NCBI RefSeq assembly: GCF_964019385.1
Contig: NC_088646.1
Coordinates: 40,753,584-40,817,583, forward strand
Reading direction: 5' to 3'
DNA length: 64,000 bases
Origin: Sycon ciliatum
Taxonomy: Eukaryota; Porifera; Calcarea; Leucosolenida; Sycettidae
Shown here: piece by piece, positions 47,035 to 59,818 of the stretch
Numbering within the stretch: the first letter of the stretch is position 1
How the letters are laid out: each line of letters begins with the position of its first letter
The notes under the pieces: generated by a model
The model's input: the letters and a program-made list of their open reading frames with translations, nothing else
Told to the model about the DNA's origin: nothing
The model's database searches: none
Position numbers and translations under genes: made by a program

Positions 47035-49068
47035 TCAAGCAAATACGGAGTAGACGGCTTTGATCATCCAGGCAAGCAGCAGAACTAGAGCCCAAAACAT
47101 GACCTGCATGAGCGGCGTGACGGGAATGCTGCGTACCAATTTGCTAGCACCACTCCATGTACCGGGGCCCTGCAGACGCCACTGTGCAGACCCACAGCTG
47201 CCTAGCAACAGCCGGTATGCCAGTAGGGGATGCCTCCAGAACTGTGGTTTGGCACCGAAGAGCGACGCAATCTCGTCGTTGTAGACGATCGGATCTCGTT
47301 GGATGGTGTGACGCGTGGACTTGCAGTAGCGCTCCCTGGCAACCTGCCGCTCCTCTTCAATGTCCTTCTGCATGAGTTGTTTGCTTGGTAGGTTCACAGT
47401 ACCGAGGCAAAGCTGTGCAAACCATCTCGCCTGCGTCTCCGCCATACTCAGTATGCCACCAGACGATGGCTGGACAAAGCCAATGAACGCCAGTGACGGG
47501 CCAACGGACGGCGAGAAGACATTCTTGTACAGACTGATCTCGTTACTCTCATCGTCCAGGAGCACATTGTTGAGCTTGGTGTCGATGAACGGCAGGTGTA
47601 TCCGATACCCAGTGCAGCAGACTATGGTGTCAACATCGGCGGATGAGCCATCCGTGAACAAGACACGATTACCCGATATTCTGCAGCAGTCGGATCATCA
47701 GTAAAGGCCGAGACCGACTCAGAAAGTAGCCACAGTGCAGGTCCCGTGTAAGTGCAGTCAGGCAATATGCACATACCATCTAGTGAAGTATTCATTGTCA
47801 CCTATGTTCTACCTACACAAGCAGCCTACAGCAATATGACAGTCTATCCAACGAGTGGAGGGGGATGGGGGCTCCATTTTTTGATGTGCACATCCACTGT
47901 GTTTAGTTTGTTCAGCTAAAAGTGTACCAGTGCGTAATGACACACTACACAATCACCCATGCTGTGCATACACTGTAACAGTGGCGCAGCACTACATGTC
48001 TACAGGTCTCCCTGCATGAATGAAGACCCCACATGTGCTTGCCTACATACGGGTACATGTACATGTACACATGGTTTGCAACAGTGTTGATCAAACACAA
48101 ACACTTTATGAGTTTCACTCCGTCTGATTGAATGTACAGTCAACTTCGCTTATAACGACACTCGGCGGGGCATCAAAAAGGTGTCCTTATTCGCGAAGTG
48201 TCGTTATACCCGAAGTCTCATTTTGTGGATTACAGTGGGATGGGACTTTGCTCTGGGCATGGAAATTCTGTCGTTATTCGCAAATTGTCGTTATATCCGC
48301 AGTCGTTATTGGCGAAGTTGACTGTACATTGTACCACCAGAAGTGGTACAAGTCTGCAGTGTTGCGCAATAGCATGCACACACACACCGCACTGGTCTTA
48401 CCTGTTCACATTTGGCTTGACGACGACATTCTGACGCCGGAGATGGAAATAGAGAGCCCCGCTGACCGAGGGCTGGGTCTGCAGCATCTGCATGCTCGGG
48501 TTCAGGCCAAAATCAAATGGATTGCCATTCGTCAGTCTGGTCACCAGCTCCACAATCACGGTGGCGATGCGCCATGGCAACCATAGAAACAATCGACATG
48601 CGTACAGGTCGGTGGCGTAGTTGAACACGTGATTGTTGATCACCCATGCACCGGATCTGGTGCTCAGCAGGGTCTAGGAATATGTACCCAGAGACAAAGG
48701 AAACACACACACATACAGTTAAAACAACCATGCACAGACGCACACACGTGCACACACACACCCACACACACGCACACCCACACACACGCACACACCCACA
48801 CCCACACATGCGTGCATACCCGATGGGTATGGGATTTCACTGGATGCGATCACTCTCTCTCTCATACCTGGAAACAGGTCGATAGGAATACACTTACTGG
48901 CTTGCAGTTACCGCGTGCAAACAGATCAACGGCAACGTCCATTCCGCTGTTACCAACACCGATGACCAGCGGCTTCTTGTCGACGATTCCGTTAGTAATG
49001 GCGTCCTTGTAGGCAACGCTATGCAGCAGTTCACCTTTGAATGTTTCCTGGCCTGGAAACCTGCAGAA

Positions 49069-49142
<74 letters not shown>

Positions 49143-50915
49143 ACGGACAGACACAACTAAGCAGCTGTTTCAACTACAAAGTACATGTACACAGCAGGGA
49201 GTAGGAAAATACCAGCATTTTACTACTCCCTGCTACATAGCAATGATCATCCACATGGAGCAGAGATGCAGTGATGCTGTGTGTGGCAGGAGTCTACGGT
49301 GCACTACGTTACAGTGTTAAATCCAGTGAGTCAGCCGCACATGGTCACCATGGTTACAGATACACTATCATTCTATTAACACTCACGATGGCATTATTGG
49401 TAGTGCATGGTGGCCAGTTGCTACGGCTACATTCTTAACAACGACCGTCCTTTCTGCCTTGTTGGCGCTCTGGGTACGAATAGTCCAGACTCCACCGTTG
49501 TCCGTCTGCTGTTCCATGTGCACGACGGTGGTGCCGAAGTTGATGTGCTTCATGAGATCAAAGTGCTCCACGTAGCCCTCGATGTATTTCTGCATGTCAG
49601 CATTGTGCGGGTGGTCCACAACGTCATCCGCGAATGGATAGTCAGAGAAGCAATAGTTGTACTTGGATACATTGCTGACAACAGAGAACATGGCCAAGAG
49701 TCAAGACATGAAAACAGAAATAGGCCAGGTCAATATCTGAGCTTTACCGGCAACATTACCTGATCTGGGGCAGGGGCGTTCCTACGAATGCGGAAAAATC
49801 GGTCTCACCGAGTCTCACGTGAACTGTGAGGTGAAGTTTTTTTTAATTTGTTTGCCTGCTCTGGATGTTGCATCCCTGGTTAGTGAAACCCTGGTTTACA
49901 TTGTACTGTACATCTAGTATAGCATGCTAACAGGGATCCCCGGGGGAATCCCCGGCAATGCTGCTGGTAGCGCTTCACAAGAATAGGATACCGTATTTGC
50001 TGAATATAAGTCAAGGCACCTAAGATTCAAGGGCAAAGAAGGGGATGCTACTTACAATCGAGAGTGACATCCTACTTATAGGCATGTATTGAAACATTAA
50101 CAATGTGGTTCAAACCTCAAAGTGGGGGTGCGACTTATAATCGAGTGCGCCTTACAATCGGGGAAATACGGTACTTTTTGAGCGGTGGCATAACATTACA
50201 AATAATTGCACAGTTCCAGTGAGAGTCAACCAGACTGACAGCGGTATCTACAAACAAAGTCTGCAAAGCAAACAAAACCCAGCACGTGTATGTGCTCCCT
50301 CTTTCCCATGTAGATCGGATACGGGAAACTGAAGTGTGAAACAATGATTTTGTGTTGTTTGCTCCGAAGCTGTCTGTTCCAGTCGTCCTTGGGGCAGGGC
50401 CAATGTATGCAAACTTGCATCGCTGGTCTTTGTGACGTTTGGGGTCAGCAGGTCAAAGCCACAATCGCGGCCACATATGCACATGTTGCATAGATCATCG
50501 GTCACATGAAGCATCCAAACCTGGGGTCAAAGCGCACACTTCGGGCATTGAATATGGAGTATGTGAGTGTGTGTGTGGGGGGGGGGGGGGGGGGGGGGTG
50601 CACGCCAGTTCTTGGGCCGGAACTGGACACCTGGCAACATCCCATACTACATAATGTATTCTTGGGCCTTGGGAGGCGGGATTTCATTGGCCCCCGATGT
50701 TAAAATAATTATTGTACCGCAAAATGTTTCTCTTACATATGTGTGAATCTCATTACACCATAGCCGTCCTCAGTAAAATGCCACAAACCACCGACATGCT
50801 CTGTCTTCTCAAAGCACACAGCACTGAGACCAGCCTCAAGGACACACTTCAGTGCTGAAACGCCACTGACTCCTGCTCCGATTACTGCCACATCGTAATC
50901 ACACTTATCAGCCAT
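47035..50915 (-). CDS. flavin-containing monooxygenase (FMO), complete, five exons
   Basis: Exons on the reverse strand: 50915-50737, 49674-49387, 49060-48898, 48673-48402 and 47680-47035. All have GT-AG borders and matching phases (2, 2, 0, 2), giving 515 residues; family members are usually near 530. The start is the ATG at 50915, not the upstream in-frame GTG. It shows the FAD-binding GAGVSG (13-18), the FMO signature FKGELLHSVAY (163-173), the NADPH-binding GVGNSG (190-195) and STRSGAWV in exon 4. CCTGY (322-326) stands in place of the usual ATGY block. The last 20 or so residues are a hydrophobic tail, so the enzyme should be anchored in the endoplasmic reticulum and oxygenate N or S atoms of small molecules using NADPH and O2. 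The paralogue type is not resolved. Confidence 0.9.
48137..48324. mobile_element. pogo-like MITE in FMO intron 4
   Basis: 188 bp, termini CAGTCAACTTCGCTTATAAC and inverse GGCGAAGTTGACTG, TA flanks at 48135-48136 and 48325-48326. A truncated inverted relative lies at 56540-56725. Confidence 0.8.
49065..49142. repeat. (GT)n tract in FMO intron 2
   Basis: GT run with a short GC-alternating centre, about 12 nt outside the exon 3 acceptor; on the FMO transcript it reads CA-repeat. Confidence 0.95.
49991..50171. mobile_element. TA-flanked MITE in FMO intron 1
   Basis: Termini CCGTATTTGCTGAATATAAG and inverse ending GGGAAATACGG, TA at both ends. The interior (gggcaaagaagggg) is shared with 5240-5280. 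Confidence 0.65.
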
Positions 50916-51739
50916 GATCGCCACACGTTCAATACTCCGCGTATTTATCTTTCAGGAGTATTGTGCAAACATCAACACTGTTTACGCTCAGGCAAGCGAC
51001 AAGAAGATCAGTACTAGTACTGAGCCACAATTATTGGTGAATATTTTCAAAATATTTATCCAGCTTCAGGTGTCTGGCTCGTAGAGACCATCGTAGCTAG
51101 TTGAAGGTAAAGGGTTTATTCTGCAATGGCATGTGTACCAACAAAGGTCATTCTGCTTTTGGAAATGACAGCCAATGTCAACAAAATCAGGTCAAGGTCG
51201 AGCAACAAAAAGTACAGATTTGATTGAGCCTTGGTTTGAAATAGGAAACATGCTGGAGCCACTTCAAAAAGATTATGTCGGGAGAGTAGAGTGCACGGCG
51301 CCGCTTTGGCCGCCGCGCCACGTGCGGCCAAAGAAACGTCAGTTTGAAAATCTGTTCATTGATTGCAAACAGAAGCACACAGGAAATATTTTGTTTACAA
51401 CTTTTACAATACACAACAGTTGTGTAGTTTGTTCTTTCCAGTTCCACAATGTAAATGCACAGTTCTACGTCTTCCTTTCCAATTTATTGAGTTTGCGTGT
51501 TGACGCTATGCCTGCCATGAGTGCTGTTCGTTGCTTTAGTCCCGTGCTCTCAGTGACATGTTGTCGCAATGTGTCCAGCACGTCAACCCAAGGGACGAGA
51601 AGACGAGTTGTTGTGACTGGCGCAGGTAATATTTCCACAATGCATACACAAAACACCTGGTGCCTATTAGTAGTACACGCAGGGGAGTTTATACCCAGGT
51701 CTTGTCTCAGTTGAATTTCAACTTGAAAGTAAAGTAATA

Positions 51740-52062
51740 CCGTACTGGCAATATATGTTGCCGCGTAACGCGTAACGCAGGGGGGTGCGGCGTAACGCGC
51801 GACCAGGCTAGTGCGACAAATTTTCGTTGCGTTCGTAACGCGCGTCAGGCGGGGTGCGGCGATCTTTTCATTGCAGTTTGCACTGCAAAGGCTGAAAACT
51901 GTGAAAGCACGTGTACCGCGCGTGGCAAAAAAAAGGACTGCGGCAAAAGAAACCTGTGTAACGGCTCCTGTGCGACTTTGCATGTAACGCCCTGCGTGCG
52001 GCAAACATGTGCCAATGTAACGCTTCATGGCCTCACTGCGGCAAGATATATTGCCAGTACGG
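51740..52062. mobile_element. 323-bp MITE
   Basis: Termini CCGTACTGGCAATATATGTT and inverse ATATTGCCAGTACGG, TA flanks. The interior is rich in gcgtaacgc repeats. Confidence 0.75.
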
Positions 52063-52207
52063 TACATGTAGCAAGAGTACTCATGCAAAACTAGGCATAT
52101 TATGCTACTTGTACAAGAAGGTAGACTCAACTCTACAGTAGGCAATTTTGTTACTCTTGAGTCTTGGTACGAGAAGAAAACAATGTTGCATAATGACATT
52201 ACATGTA

Positions 52208-52535
52208 CACTCAAACGTCTCTTATCCGGACGCCTCAGATACGGGCACGTCTCTCTACCTTCAGCTTGAGTTCCTATGGCAAAAATGCTTTGAATTTGGT
52301 TGGTTTGAAGTTTTTTCGTATGCGCAAGTGCTTATTTGTCACTGCCAACCTGTGAAATCCACACCTTTTTATCAATGGATTCTCTCTGTAACCTGAACAT
52401 GTGCAGTACGTGTCCAGTAAACTTCTTCAAAAAAATGATATGATACATGGTAGAGGAGTTATCCTGAGATACGGGCAAATCTGAGATACGGGCAGTGCCC
52501 GGTCCCAACGTGCCCGGATAAGAGACGTCCGAGTG
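52208..52535. mobile_element. 328-bp pogo-like MITE
   Basis: Termini CACTCAAACGTCTCTTATCC and inverse GGATAAGAGACGTCCGAGTG, TA at 52206-52207 and 52536-52537; inner gatacgggca repeats. Confidence 0.8.
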
Positions 52536-53249
52536 TATTTGATTTCAACAAGCCACAGCACATTCAGTGCTGCATCTATCATAACTCCACACAAAGTGCT
52601 GCAAAAATTCACGGTTCGTGTGAGACTTATTCAGACTAAATTTTGACTGCATCCATGAGAACGCCATCACTCTCAAAGTACGGTAAATTACTAAATACTG
52701 TGTAGTGTTTACAGTGGTGAGAACTTTGGTTTTTTGTTTGTGCAACTCCAACGCAGGCTGACTGATGGGCAGGGAGCACATAAAAATCATTTCAGCCCGA
52801 GCTGACAGATAGGCAGGCTGCTAATCAGTTCAGCCTGCATCCAGGATCTCCCGCATGTATACCAATAAAACCGGAAAACTCGTTGCGCCAAATGGGCTGA
52901 CTCAATCATGCGGGATCACAGATGCCTCGACCTGGACTCCGACTGGCTGGGACAGCCCCTTTTATGTACGCGCACAGGGAGTTTTCAGTTTGTTTGCATA
53001 AGCGTCTGAGATCCCAGATGCAGATCACCGGTGCTGGGGTTTCACAATTGTCACATACAATCAATCCCTTACTAGCTTGAAAGAGTCTGTTGATAGATCA
53101 TGTTCCTATTCCAATGCTACTGTAGTATTTCTATAGCGCTGCTGTTCAATGTATTCCAATCGCATGAGTCAGCTTTTGCTGGGTGTGGCTCAGGCACAGC
53201 CCCAGACCTGTGAACACCAAGTGCTGCACTGATGCATGGTGATAGCTTA

Positions 53250-53600
53250 CCGTGGAATCCCGCGGGTGCGCCCATGAGCTTATCTGTTTCACAAGGCTAT
53301 TTCGGTGGGCTTATACAAGAACATGGGCTTATACGCAGGCATGGGCTTGTACGCCGACACCAACATTGTGCTATTGAAAAGTACCAAGGAAGTGAGAAGT
53401 ACACTGCTGAAAACCACTGTGCAAACAAAAACAACCGATGATTGTGTTGAAATGTACAAAAAAACTACATGTGCTACGTACATGGTATGACCTAGGCCCA
53501 TGGGCTTGTACGACGAAGCTTTGTGATGTTCGAACTGACTCTGGGCTTATGCGCGAGCATGGGCTTATACGCGGGTGCGCATATACACGGGATTTGACGG
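53250..53600. mobile_element. 351-bp MITE with TA flanks
   Basis: Termini CCGTGGAATCCCGCGGGTGC and inverse form ending GGGATTTGACGG, TA at 53248-53249 and 53601-53602; interior repeats gggcttatacg units, similar in style to 35518-35963. Confidence 0.7.
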
Positions 53601-53839
53601 TATTGGTGAGGTAGGATTTCATTCAGCACAGACTGTGCATGTCATGTAGTTGTCAGTGCGGTTGTGGCAAGATGGGCTGTGTGTAGTACAGTGTATGAAC
53701 ACCAGAGGCTGAGGGCATCTATCAAACAGCCTCTTTTACGGGCAAAAGCAACCCAATGATGAGAAACCAGGGTATGATAGGAAGAAAATAACACACAGGT
53801 GTGGAAAATATGTCTCCTGAGTGGCGAGAGTTTTACACT

Positions 53840-55430
53840 AAAACACAACTGGTTTAGATCCGGCTTTCAACCACCGCCAGCTCCCTGTGCTCGTTAGCTG
53901 GACGATGGTATGCAGACCGAGACCCACAAATACACATGACAGCGGACCGCAGCAGCGCGAAAGACAGCCTGCGGCGCACATATGCAACATGGTGTGCATA
54001 GGGCATGCTGGAATCAGCCCTGGCAAGCAAGCCACAGAGGCGCTTCAAGAACCTTTCGCATTCAGCGGAGGCAACACCAGAAGTTGACAACACCAGCGGG
54101 CTGAATGTGCCACGGTCCACGTTGAGGATTCGTTCCCCATAAGGCAGCTTCTTCTGGCGCTCGTGCTGAAGCAGTAGGGCATCCAGTGATTGGGCCGAGT
54201 ACGACGCCGCATCAGGATGGAAGACGCGAACGTCAAAGAAAGTATCCTGGGCTCGGGTCCAGAAGCCAGGGGCACGGACATCGGCGTGAAGCATCCTCGG
54301 CGGTGTTTGCCGATGCAGCAGTGAACACCTCTCCGGAGAGTGGGGCTAGCTGGGGCTCGATTGCCACTGTGCGGCAGACCTCCGTGAGTAGCTCCTCTAC
54401 CACGTCGCGGACTTCGTTATGGCGGATTGTAGGGAAGCCACCCCGGGGGCAACACATGGCATGAGCAGTGGAGAACAGAACTTCACAGGCACACTTCGTG
54501 GGGACATCGGGGAGAGGCCAGTCATACTGCAATGCAAGGCCGTCCCTGAACTCCTGCTTCGAGAGGTGGAAACCATGTTCTTTGAGAGGAAGAGCAGTGA
54601 GCCAGGAAGAGGGGCCTTTGCGGGACAGCTCATCCATACGACGGGCCAAGGGGCGGTCCACAGCTTCTCGGAGAGCAGCAAAAGAGGCAGCACTAGCTTT
54701 CTTGGAAGACTTGGCAGCAGACACTCTCACGTCGGGCTACCTGAGCCACAGATCCGCAGGAATGATGTTGCCACTCTCTATCGTGCTGGTGGATGATCTC
54801 GTCAACCTGGCTGCACATGATGACTTGGGGAAGCCTGCAGTTGGGAGGTAGCGATTTCTTTAAAGCATGGCAGACCGATCCCACCGAGCCGACAAGGTAG
54901 CCGCAGAAGAGAGAGGTCATCCGCCGTGAACGTGCGTTTCCCTGTCAGAGCCGGAAGGAAGTGCTCCGTGACCGTGTCATCCAGGCGCTGCAGCTGTTCA
55001 GCTGAGAACTCCAGTGGACGGAGGAGATACGTCCATCGACCACGCAGCCCGTGTGTGAGGGTAGCATATGCCGCATGAGGTTCGGTAGTGGCAATCTCGG
55101 ACAGTCGCATAAGCTCCTGCTACCAGTCTCGAACTTTCCCAGCTGTATAGCCAGCGGTGAAATCAGGTGTCCCTTTAGCGGCACCCAGGCAGCGTGCTCC
55201 ATCCGTGACCACTTCAATGCTAGTTCCTGCAAAGACACTGTGGGCCAGGTTGAGTAGCTCCGGCTTGACGAGGAGGAGAGTCTTCGAGGCGTTGACATGG
55301 TAACCGTAGGGTCGCCCAGTCTCGTCCACATCATCCCACCAGCGTCGACGGGCCTGTAGCTAGCTTGCCTGCACCACTTGAATCATCGGCATACCACAAT
55401 TGACGGATGTTGGTGTGGGTAGTGCGGAGG
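53840..55430 (-). pseudogene. non-LTR retrotransposon reverse transcriptase remnant
   Basis: Reading on the reverse strand: WYADDSSGAGKLA (catalytic YADD, about 55375-55415), a frameshift, then GYHVNASKTLLLVKPE, GARCLGAAKGT, an in-frame TAG at about 55117, THGLRGRWTYLLR, LPCRLGGIGLP, another shift, then DVRAPGFW and FFDVRVFHP near 54235-54290, and a C-terminal block ending at 53854. The order (RT palm/thumb, then a D/V-rich putative nuclease core) fits a family of animal non-LTR elements with a C-terminal endonuclease. It is 5'-truncated at the YADD box and broken by at least three frameshifts or stops. Confidence 0.7.
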
Positions 55431-55643
55431 GCATCTATCCAGTGTAGTCAGCAGTGGTGCGGAGGGTATCTATCCAGTGTAGCGAGCAGCGTAGCTGTTA
55501 CATGAAGTACATGAAGTAGTATTAAATTCACACTTTAAAAACCTGACCCCTTCATTCTCGTGACTTTGTGTTGAATCCTTCACAAGGCATATTGCATGGT
55601 ATCGTATTCACACCATTGCAGGATCTTGAAACTGTACCTTGTA

Positions 55644-55784
55644 CAGTGCTGCTCGATGAAATCCAGTCGTGTCACTCAAGTTTGCGCCTTGCACCATGTC
55701 GCAGCCCAGTGTTTGCAGGTCTAGGGCTGCGCAATGCCCGGCGCATACTTGAGTGACGCGACTGGATTTCATCGAGCAGTACTG
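55644..55784. mobile_element. 141-bp hairpin MITE, copy 1
   Basis: Termini CAGTGCTGCTCGATGAAATC and the inverse GATTTCATCGAGCAGTACTG, TA flanks. The arms extend over most of the element, so the whole unit can fold into one hairpin. Confidence 0.85.
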
Positions 55785-56294
55785 TACTTGTAGGCGTATT
55801 GCATGCTCTAGTCTTCTTCACACCATTGCACTATCTTGATACCCTGTACAGTTCTCATCTTGATCTAGCTGCACAGACAGGATACTGTAGTGCTTGGGTT
55901 AGTTTTGCTCAGTAGCTGCTGTTGCTGTTCTCATTCAGCTCTGTTGAGATTTGATTGCTCAACTCTACTTACTGTCGGTCAGCTCCAGTAACAACATTCT
56001 AGCAGATAGCATCATGGAAATATTCTCATCTACTGAATATTATCCCCTCATTGTACCCATGGCAACTTGTAACGGTTTCTTGCCTTGTGACTGCCCGTTC
56101 ATTGTGATAAGGTGCCGTCACACCACTTGGAGTTGGCGTGGAAACCTCGTGGAGTCGACTCTTGGCGGGAGAGAGCGGTATTGGGCAGCTATATGGTGAT
56201 GGTAAGAGCAATGGCTGTGTGTGTACGTTTACGTGTACTTCAAAAGTATGTGTACGTGGACATGTATGTGATTACTGTATTATTGTCTGTTTTA

Positions 56295-56435
56295 CAGTGC
56301 TGCTCAATGAAATCCAGTTGTGTCACTCATGTACACTCCAGGCGTTGCGCAGCCCTCGACCTGCCAACACTGGGCTGCAAAATGATTCGAGGCGCAAACT
56401 TGAGTGACGCGACTGGATTTCATTGAGCAGAAATG
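56295..56435. mobile_element. 141-bp hairpin MITE, copy 2
   Basis: Second copy 0.65 kb from the first, same orientation and length, with TA flanks; the right terminus has diverged (cagaaatg). Confidence 0.8.
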
Positions 56436-56539
56436 TACATGTAATAGCAAGAGTGCATAACCCTCCAAGAGTGTGCAACTCCACTGTCACTGCTGTCTCG
56501 ACGGAATTTCAAGTTGACGCCACTTTTATGATGCAATAC

Positions 56540-56725
56540 GTGGCGGGGTTCACTAATAACGACTGCGGATATAATGACAATTCGCGAATATCGACAGAAT
56601 TTCCATGCCCAGAGCAAAGTCCCATCCAACTGTAATACATGAGACTTTGGGTATAACGACACTTCGCGAATAACGACACTTTTCTGATGCCCCGTCGAGT
56701 GTGGTTGTACGCGAAGTTGACTGTA
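56540..56725. mobile_element. pogo-like MITE, truncated
   Basis: Inverted relative of 48137-48324, keeping GCGAAGTTGACTG on the right with TA, but lacking its left terminus. Confidence 0.7.
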
Positions 56726-56977
56726 CACGTGTTATGAGACGTATCCTAGACCTGTGGTGGGCAAATCCGCATTTCATTCTGTAGCGGTTACGAATTGGTG
56801 CAAGGAAAAAAAACGTGTGATGCGTTGACACCCAGGACAAATGTCGCATGCCGCTCCTGCAAGAAGCACCGCATCATAAAATAGGACGTGAACTTGACAC
56901 TCTCTCGGGACAGCACTGCATGCGGCGGTTGCACACTCTTGTGGGAGGGTTGTGTACTCTTGATTGATATAGATGTG

Positions 56978-57009
<32 letters not shown>

Positions 57010-57574
57010 GTGTGTGTGTTCAGGCTTGTGAGTGCGACGCATGCATGTGTATACACACACCGGATGCGTGTACTTGCTCATGATAATGAGATGAACATAC
57101 ATATGTGCAGTGTTTGTACATGTTTGGATCTTTCCCACCGATCAGTCATCTTGTAGTGTCTACGGATATGGTTTGCACTGCAGCCTGCTACAGAGATGCA
57201 GTATATTATCAAGATCGGAGGCAATAGAGACGTTAATATGATGCCGTTGACATTCTGTCCAATTTCCCTGCCTTTTGTTTTCTGTGTTTGTGCGTACGTG
57301 CGTGCTTGGGTGCATGTTTGTTTGTTTGTGTGCGTGCGTGTGTGTGTGTGTGTTGGTTCTGTTCTGCTAGAATTTGCTGAGATACCGTCTAAAGTTGGTA
57401 CGTCAATGATCTCTCTTCACTCACTGTTTTCTTTTGCGGTATCTTGTGCATGATTGTTGATACTACTCCATTAGTTCTTATACACGAGCTGCTGGACTTG
57501 ACCTACACAAGGTCACCAGCAGGCAATTTCAGGTGTCAGAGGATATCTATTGGACTCTGACAGCAGTCTCGTCC

Positions 57575-57885
57575 CACATAGCAGTCACTTCCCACATAGC
57601 AGTCACGTCCCACATTGCAGTCACTTCCCACATAGCAGGCACGTCCCACATGGCAGTCTCGTCCCACATAGCAGTCTCGTCCCACATAGCAGTCTCGTCC
57701 CACATAGCAGTCACGTCCCACATAGCAGTCACGTCCCACATAGCAGTCATGTCCAACATAGCAGTCACGTCCCGCTTAGCAGTCTCGTCCCGCATGGCAG
57801 TCACGTCCCACATAGCAGTCACGTCCCACATAGCAGTCACGTCCAACATAGTAGTCACGTCCCGCTTAGCAGTCGCGGTCCTCAA
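57575..57885 (+). repeat. 18-bp minisatellite
   Basis: About 17 copies of gtcccacatagcagtcac. The unit is a multiple of three, so open frames of SHIAVT type appear on several frames; no gene is inferred. Confidence 0.93.
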
Positions 57886-58409
57886 AGTCAGTCATACAGT
57901 CAAACTCACTCACACACCGGTCACAGCTTGCCTCTTTTCAGATACCAGCTCTGGTGCCCACAAACCAGTCACAGAGTGCCGCGACTTTCCCTCTTTGCGA
58001 TCACGCTGCCTGCACTGCAGATCGCATGCAGGGTGCAATATGTTGGACTCTGACAGCTCATCTCATCTTGCCCCGCTTTTGTTATAATGTACATTTGTGG
58101 CCAAAGAAATCCAACCCACGTGCCGAAAGCAGCGCAATGGCTTGTGCGGGCCCCTGCGTCCCTCGGATCAGTTTTTGGTACGTGTATGATGTAATTGAAA
58201 TGGAAATGCGTCGCTAGTTTTGACTAACGGGTCGGATTTCTTTTTGGCCGCCACGTCTGTGCATGACTGTGCATGACTGTGCATGCCTGTACACATACTG
58301 TGAATGTGGATGGCACAGTGGCAGCAACTATGCCTTGATCACGTTTCGAACATGCAGAGTGTCACTGTGTCTTGTCTCTACTGTCTTTCTGCACACCTCG
58401 TGTACCGGT

Positions 58410-58487
58410 ATGCCGTCTGTAGCTGCTCGTGTACCCAGAGGGTCTGGTGATGGACAGTGGCAGGAGAGTAGCAGACTTGATAGATCT
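58410..58487 (+). CDS. candidate first coding exon of an unidentified gene
   Basis: ATG at 58410 opens 26 codons ending at TAGATCT|GTGAGT, phase 0. The residues (MPSVAARVPRGSGDGQ...) match no family I recognise. A phase-0 candidate exon at 63487-63582 could follow, with the BEL/Pao region in the intron between. Without transcripts this is weak. Confidence 0.25.
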
Positions 58488-58489
58488 GT

Positions 58490-59530
58490 GAGTATGCACA
58501 GTGTATTCATGATGATGATAATGAGCGGGGTAGTGTGCTGCTGCTGGCAGCTGAGGATTCTGTACTCATGTTACTGCTGATCTCAAGTGGACACAGTAGA
58601 CTCACTGGCCGCTTGACAGTACGTTTGTCCAAAGTATTTGTACCGTAAAGTACCGTTGATCCGCCCCCTCCCACGCCGTGTCGCTTCCCAGCTGGTTTTT
58701 CGGCAGGGGGCGGGAATTAGATCAAGTCGTTCAAGTGCAGTACGATGTACAACAAAGCAGAAGATCAGACCTGGAATGCTGGATTGTGCACATCTTCATC
58801 CTGCACTCGCACATATTGCGTACAGCAGTACATGCGTCAGTTCAACATCGTATTTCGTTGTATACGCCGAAGTCGCTTCACAGGCAGAAAATCGACAGGG
58901 GGCAGGAATTAGAGCGTTGGCGGATCAACGGTACTTAACGGCATTTGTATCAATTCAACATTTCCTGGCTCGGCGTGAAACGACTGCCAATGAAAAATGA
59001 ATGTGAAATGAGAGGTGGTAGCCAACACCGCAACTATCCGAAACAGTAAAAAAAGTAGAAGGCATGAAGGAATCAAGAGTCGAAAATAACCCGAGGTTAA
59101 CTTTTTTAAAGGAGAGTACAGATGACGATAAGTAGAGGCAGGCACAGTTAGCCAGAGATAACACGTTTAAATTCCTTGATATCAGTGCATGATTTAAGGC
59201 TTAGAGGCAGAGCAGACCCTACGGAGTATGCGGAGAAGAAAGGAGACTTCGAGTACAGGGAGGATCGGACACGTGGTAGGGTTAGCGCATCACGAGTAGA
59301 GCCATTGTTAGAAAACCAATTATATGCATGAATATGCCGTGGAACCTGCGCGAGACGGATTCTATGGGCAAGGCTGCAAAGATGTTGCTGGTGCCGGTCA
59401 ACAAGGGGGGATGAAGAAGCAAGAGTATAGAGAGATTCAGATGAGAATGTTGGGTCTTTGCGAAATTATTTTTAAGAGTAAGCGCTGATGTACTTCTAGC
59501 TTTTGAAGAAGCCGTTTTGACAGGCCACAC
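58490..59530. other. no supported gene
   Basis: A repeated motif pair around 58659-58735 and 58868-58930 (taccgttgatccgcccc / ggcggatcaacggtact) forms the inverted ends of an element of about 280 bp (58654-58938). The part 58970-59530 is A-rich and unremarkable. Confidence 0.45.
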
Positions 59531-59818
59531 CAAGCAGTATCACAATGTGACGATGGTGGCTGAGTGGATGTTGCCATTGCTGCTGGTGTGGACTTCTTGG
59601 ATTCGTCCAAGGCGCCAGTGGCCTTGAGGCAATTCAATCTTGATCAAGATGACATCAGCAGGCTCCGGAAACGTTGATGGGCGAGTCTTTGACTGCCTGA
59701 AGGACGACGAGTGGGATTCTCGCAGGCTGAGTAGTTATTTGTTTCTCTACGCGAGCCAGAACTGATCGAGATGTTGTTGGCCCTTCTTCCAAAGGTCCAA
59801 GAGGCTGTTGGCGGAGGC

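Larger units (their letters stand above)
50925..53249. other. intergenic region upstream of FMO
   Basis: Apart from the two MITEs (51740 and 52208) there is one possible exon-like stretch. The reading around 51493-51626 (MSAVRC...RRVVVTGAG, ending ATCAGG-type GCAG|GTAATA) could encode the start of a protein with a VVVTGAG nucleotide-binding strand; it is too short to assign. The remainder shows no coding support. Confidence 0.35.

Noticed and set aside
48862-48898. Read-through of FMO exon 3 into CKPVSVFLSTC
   Set aside because: It looks FMO-like, but it crosses a strong GTAAGT donor; joining at 48898 to the acceptor at 48673 gives CKPTLLSTRSGAW, the expected family length and sequence.
57533-58087. 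Forward and reverse frames of SHIAVT or WDVTAM repeats
   Set aside because: Consequence of an 18-bp tandem repeat; no splice borders or domain.
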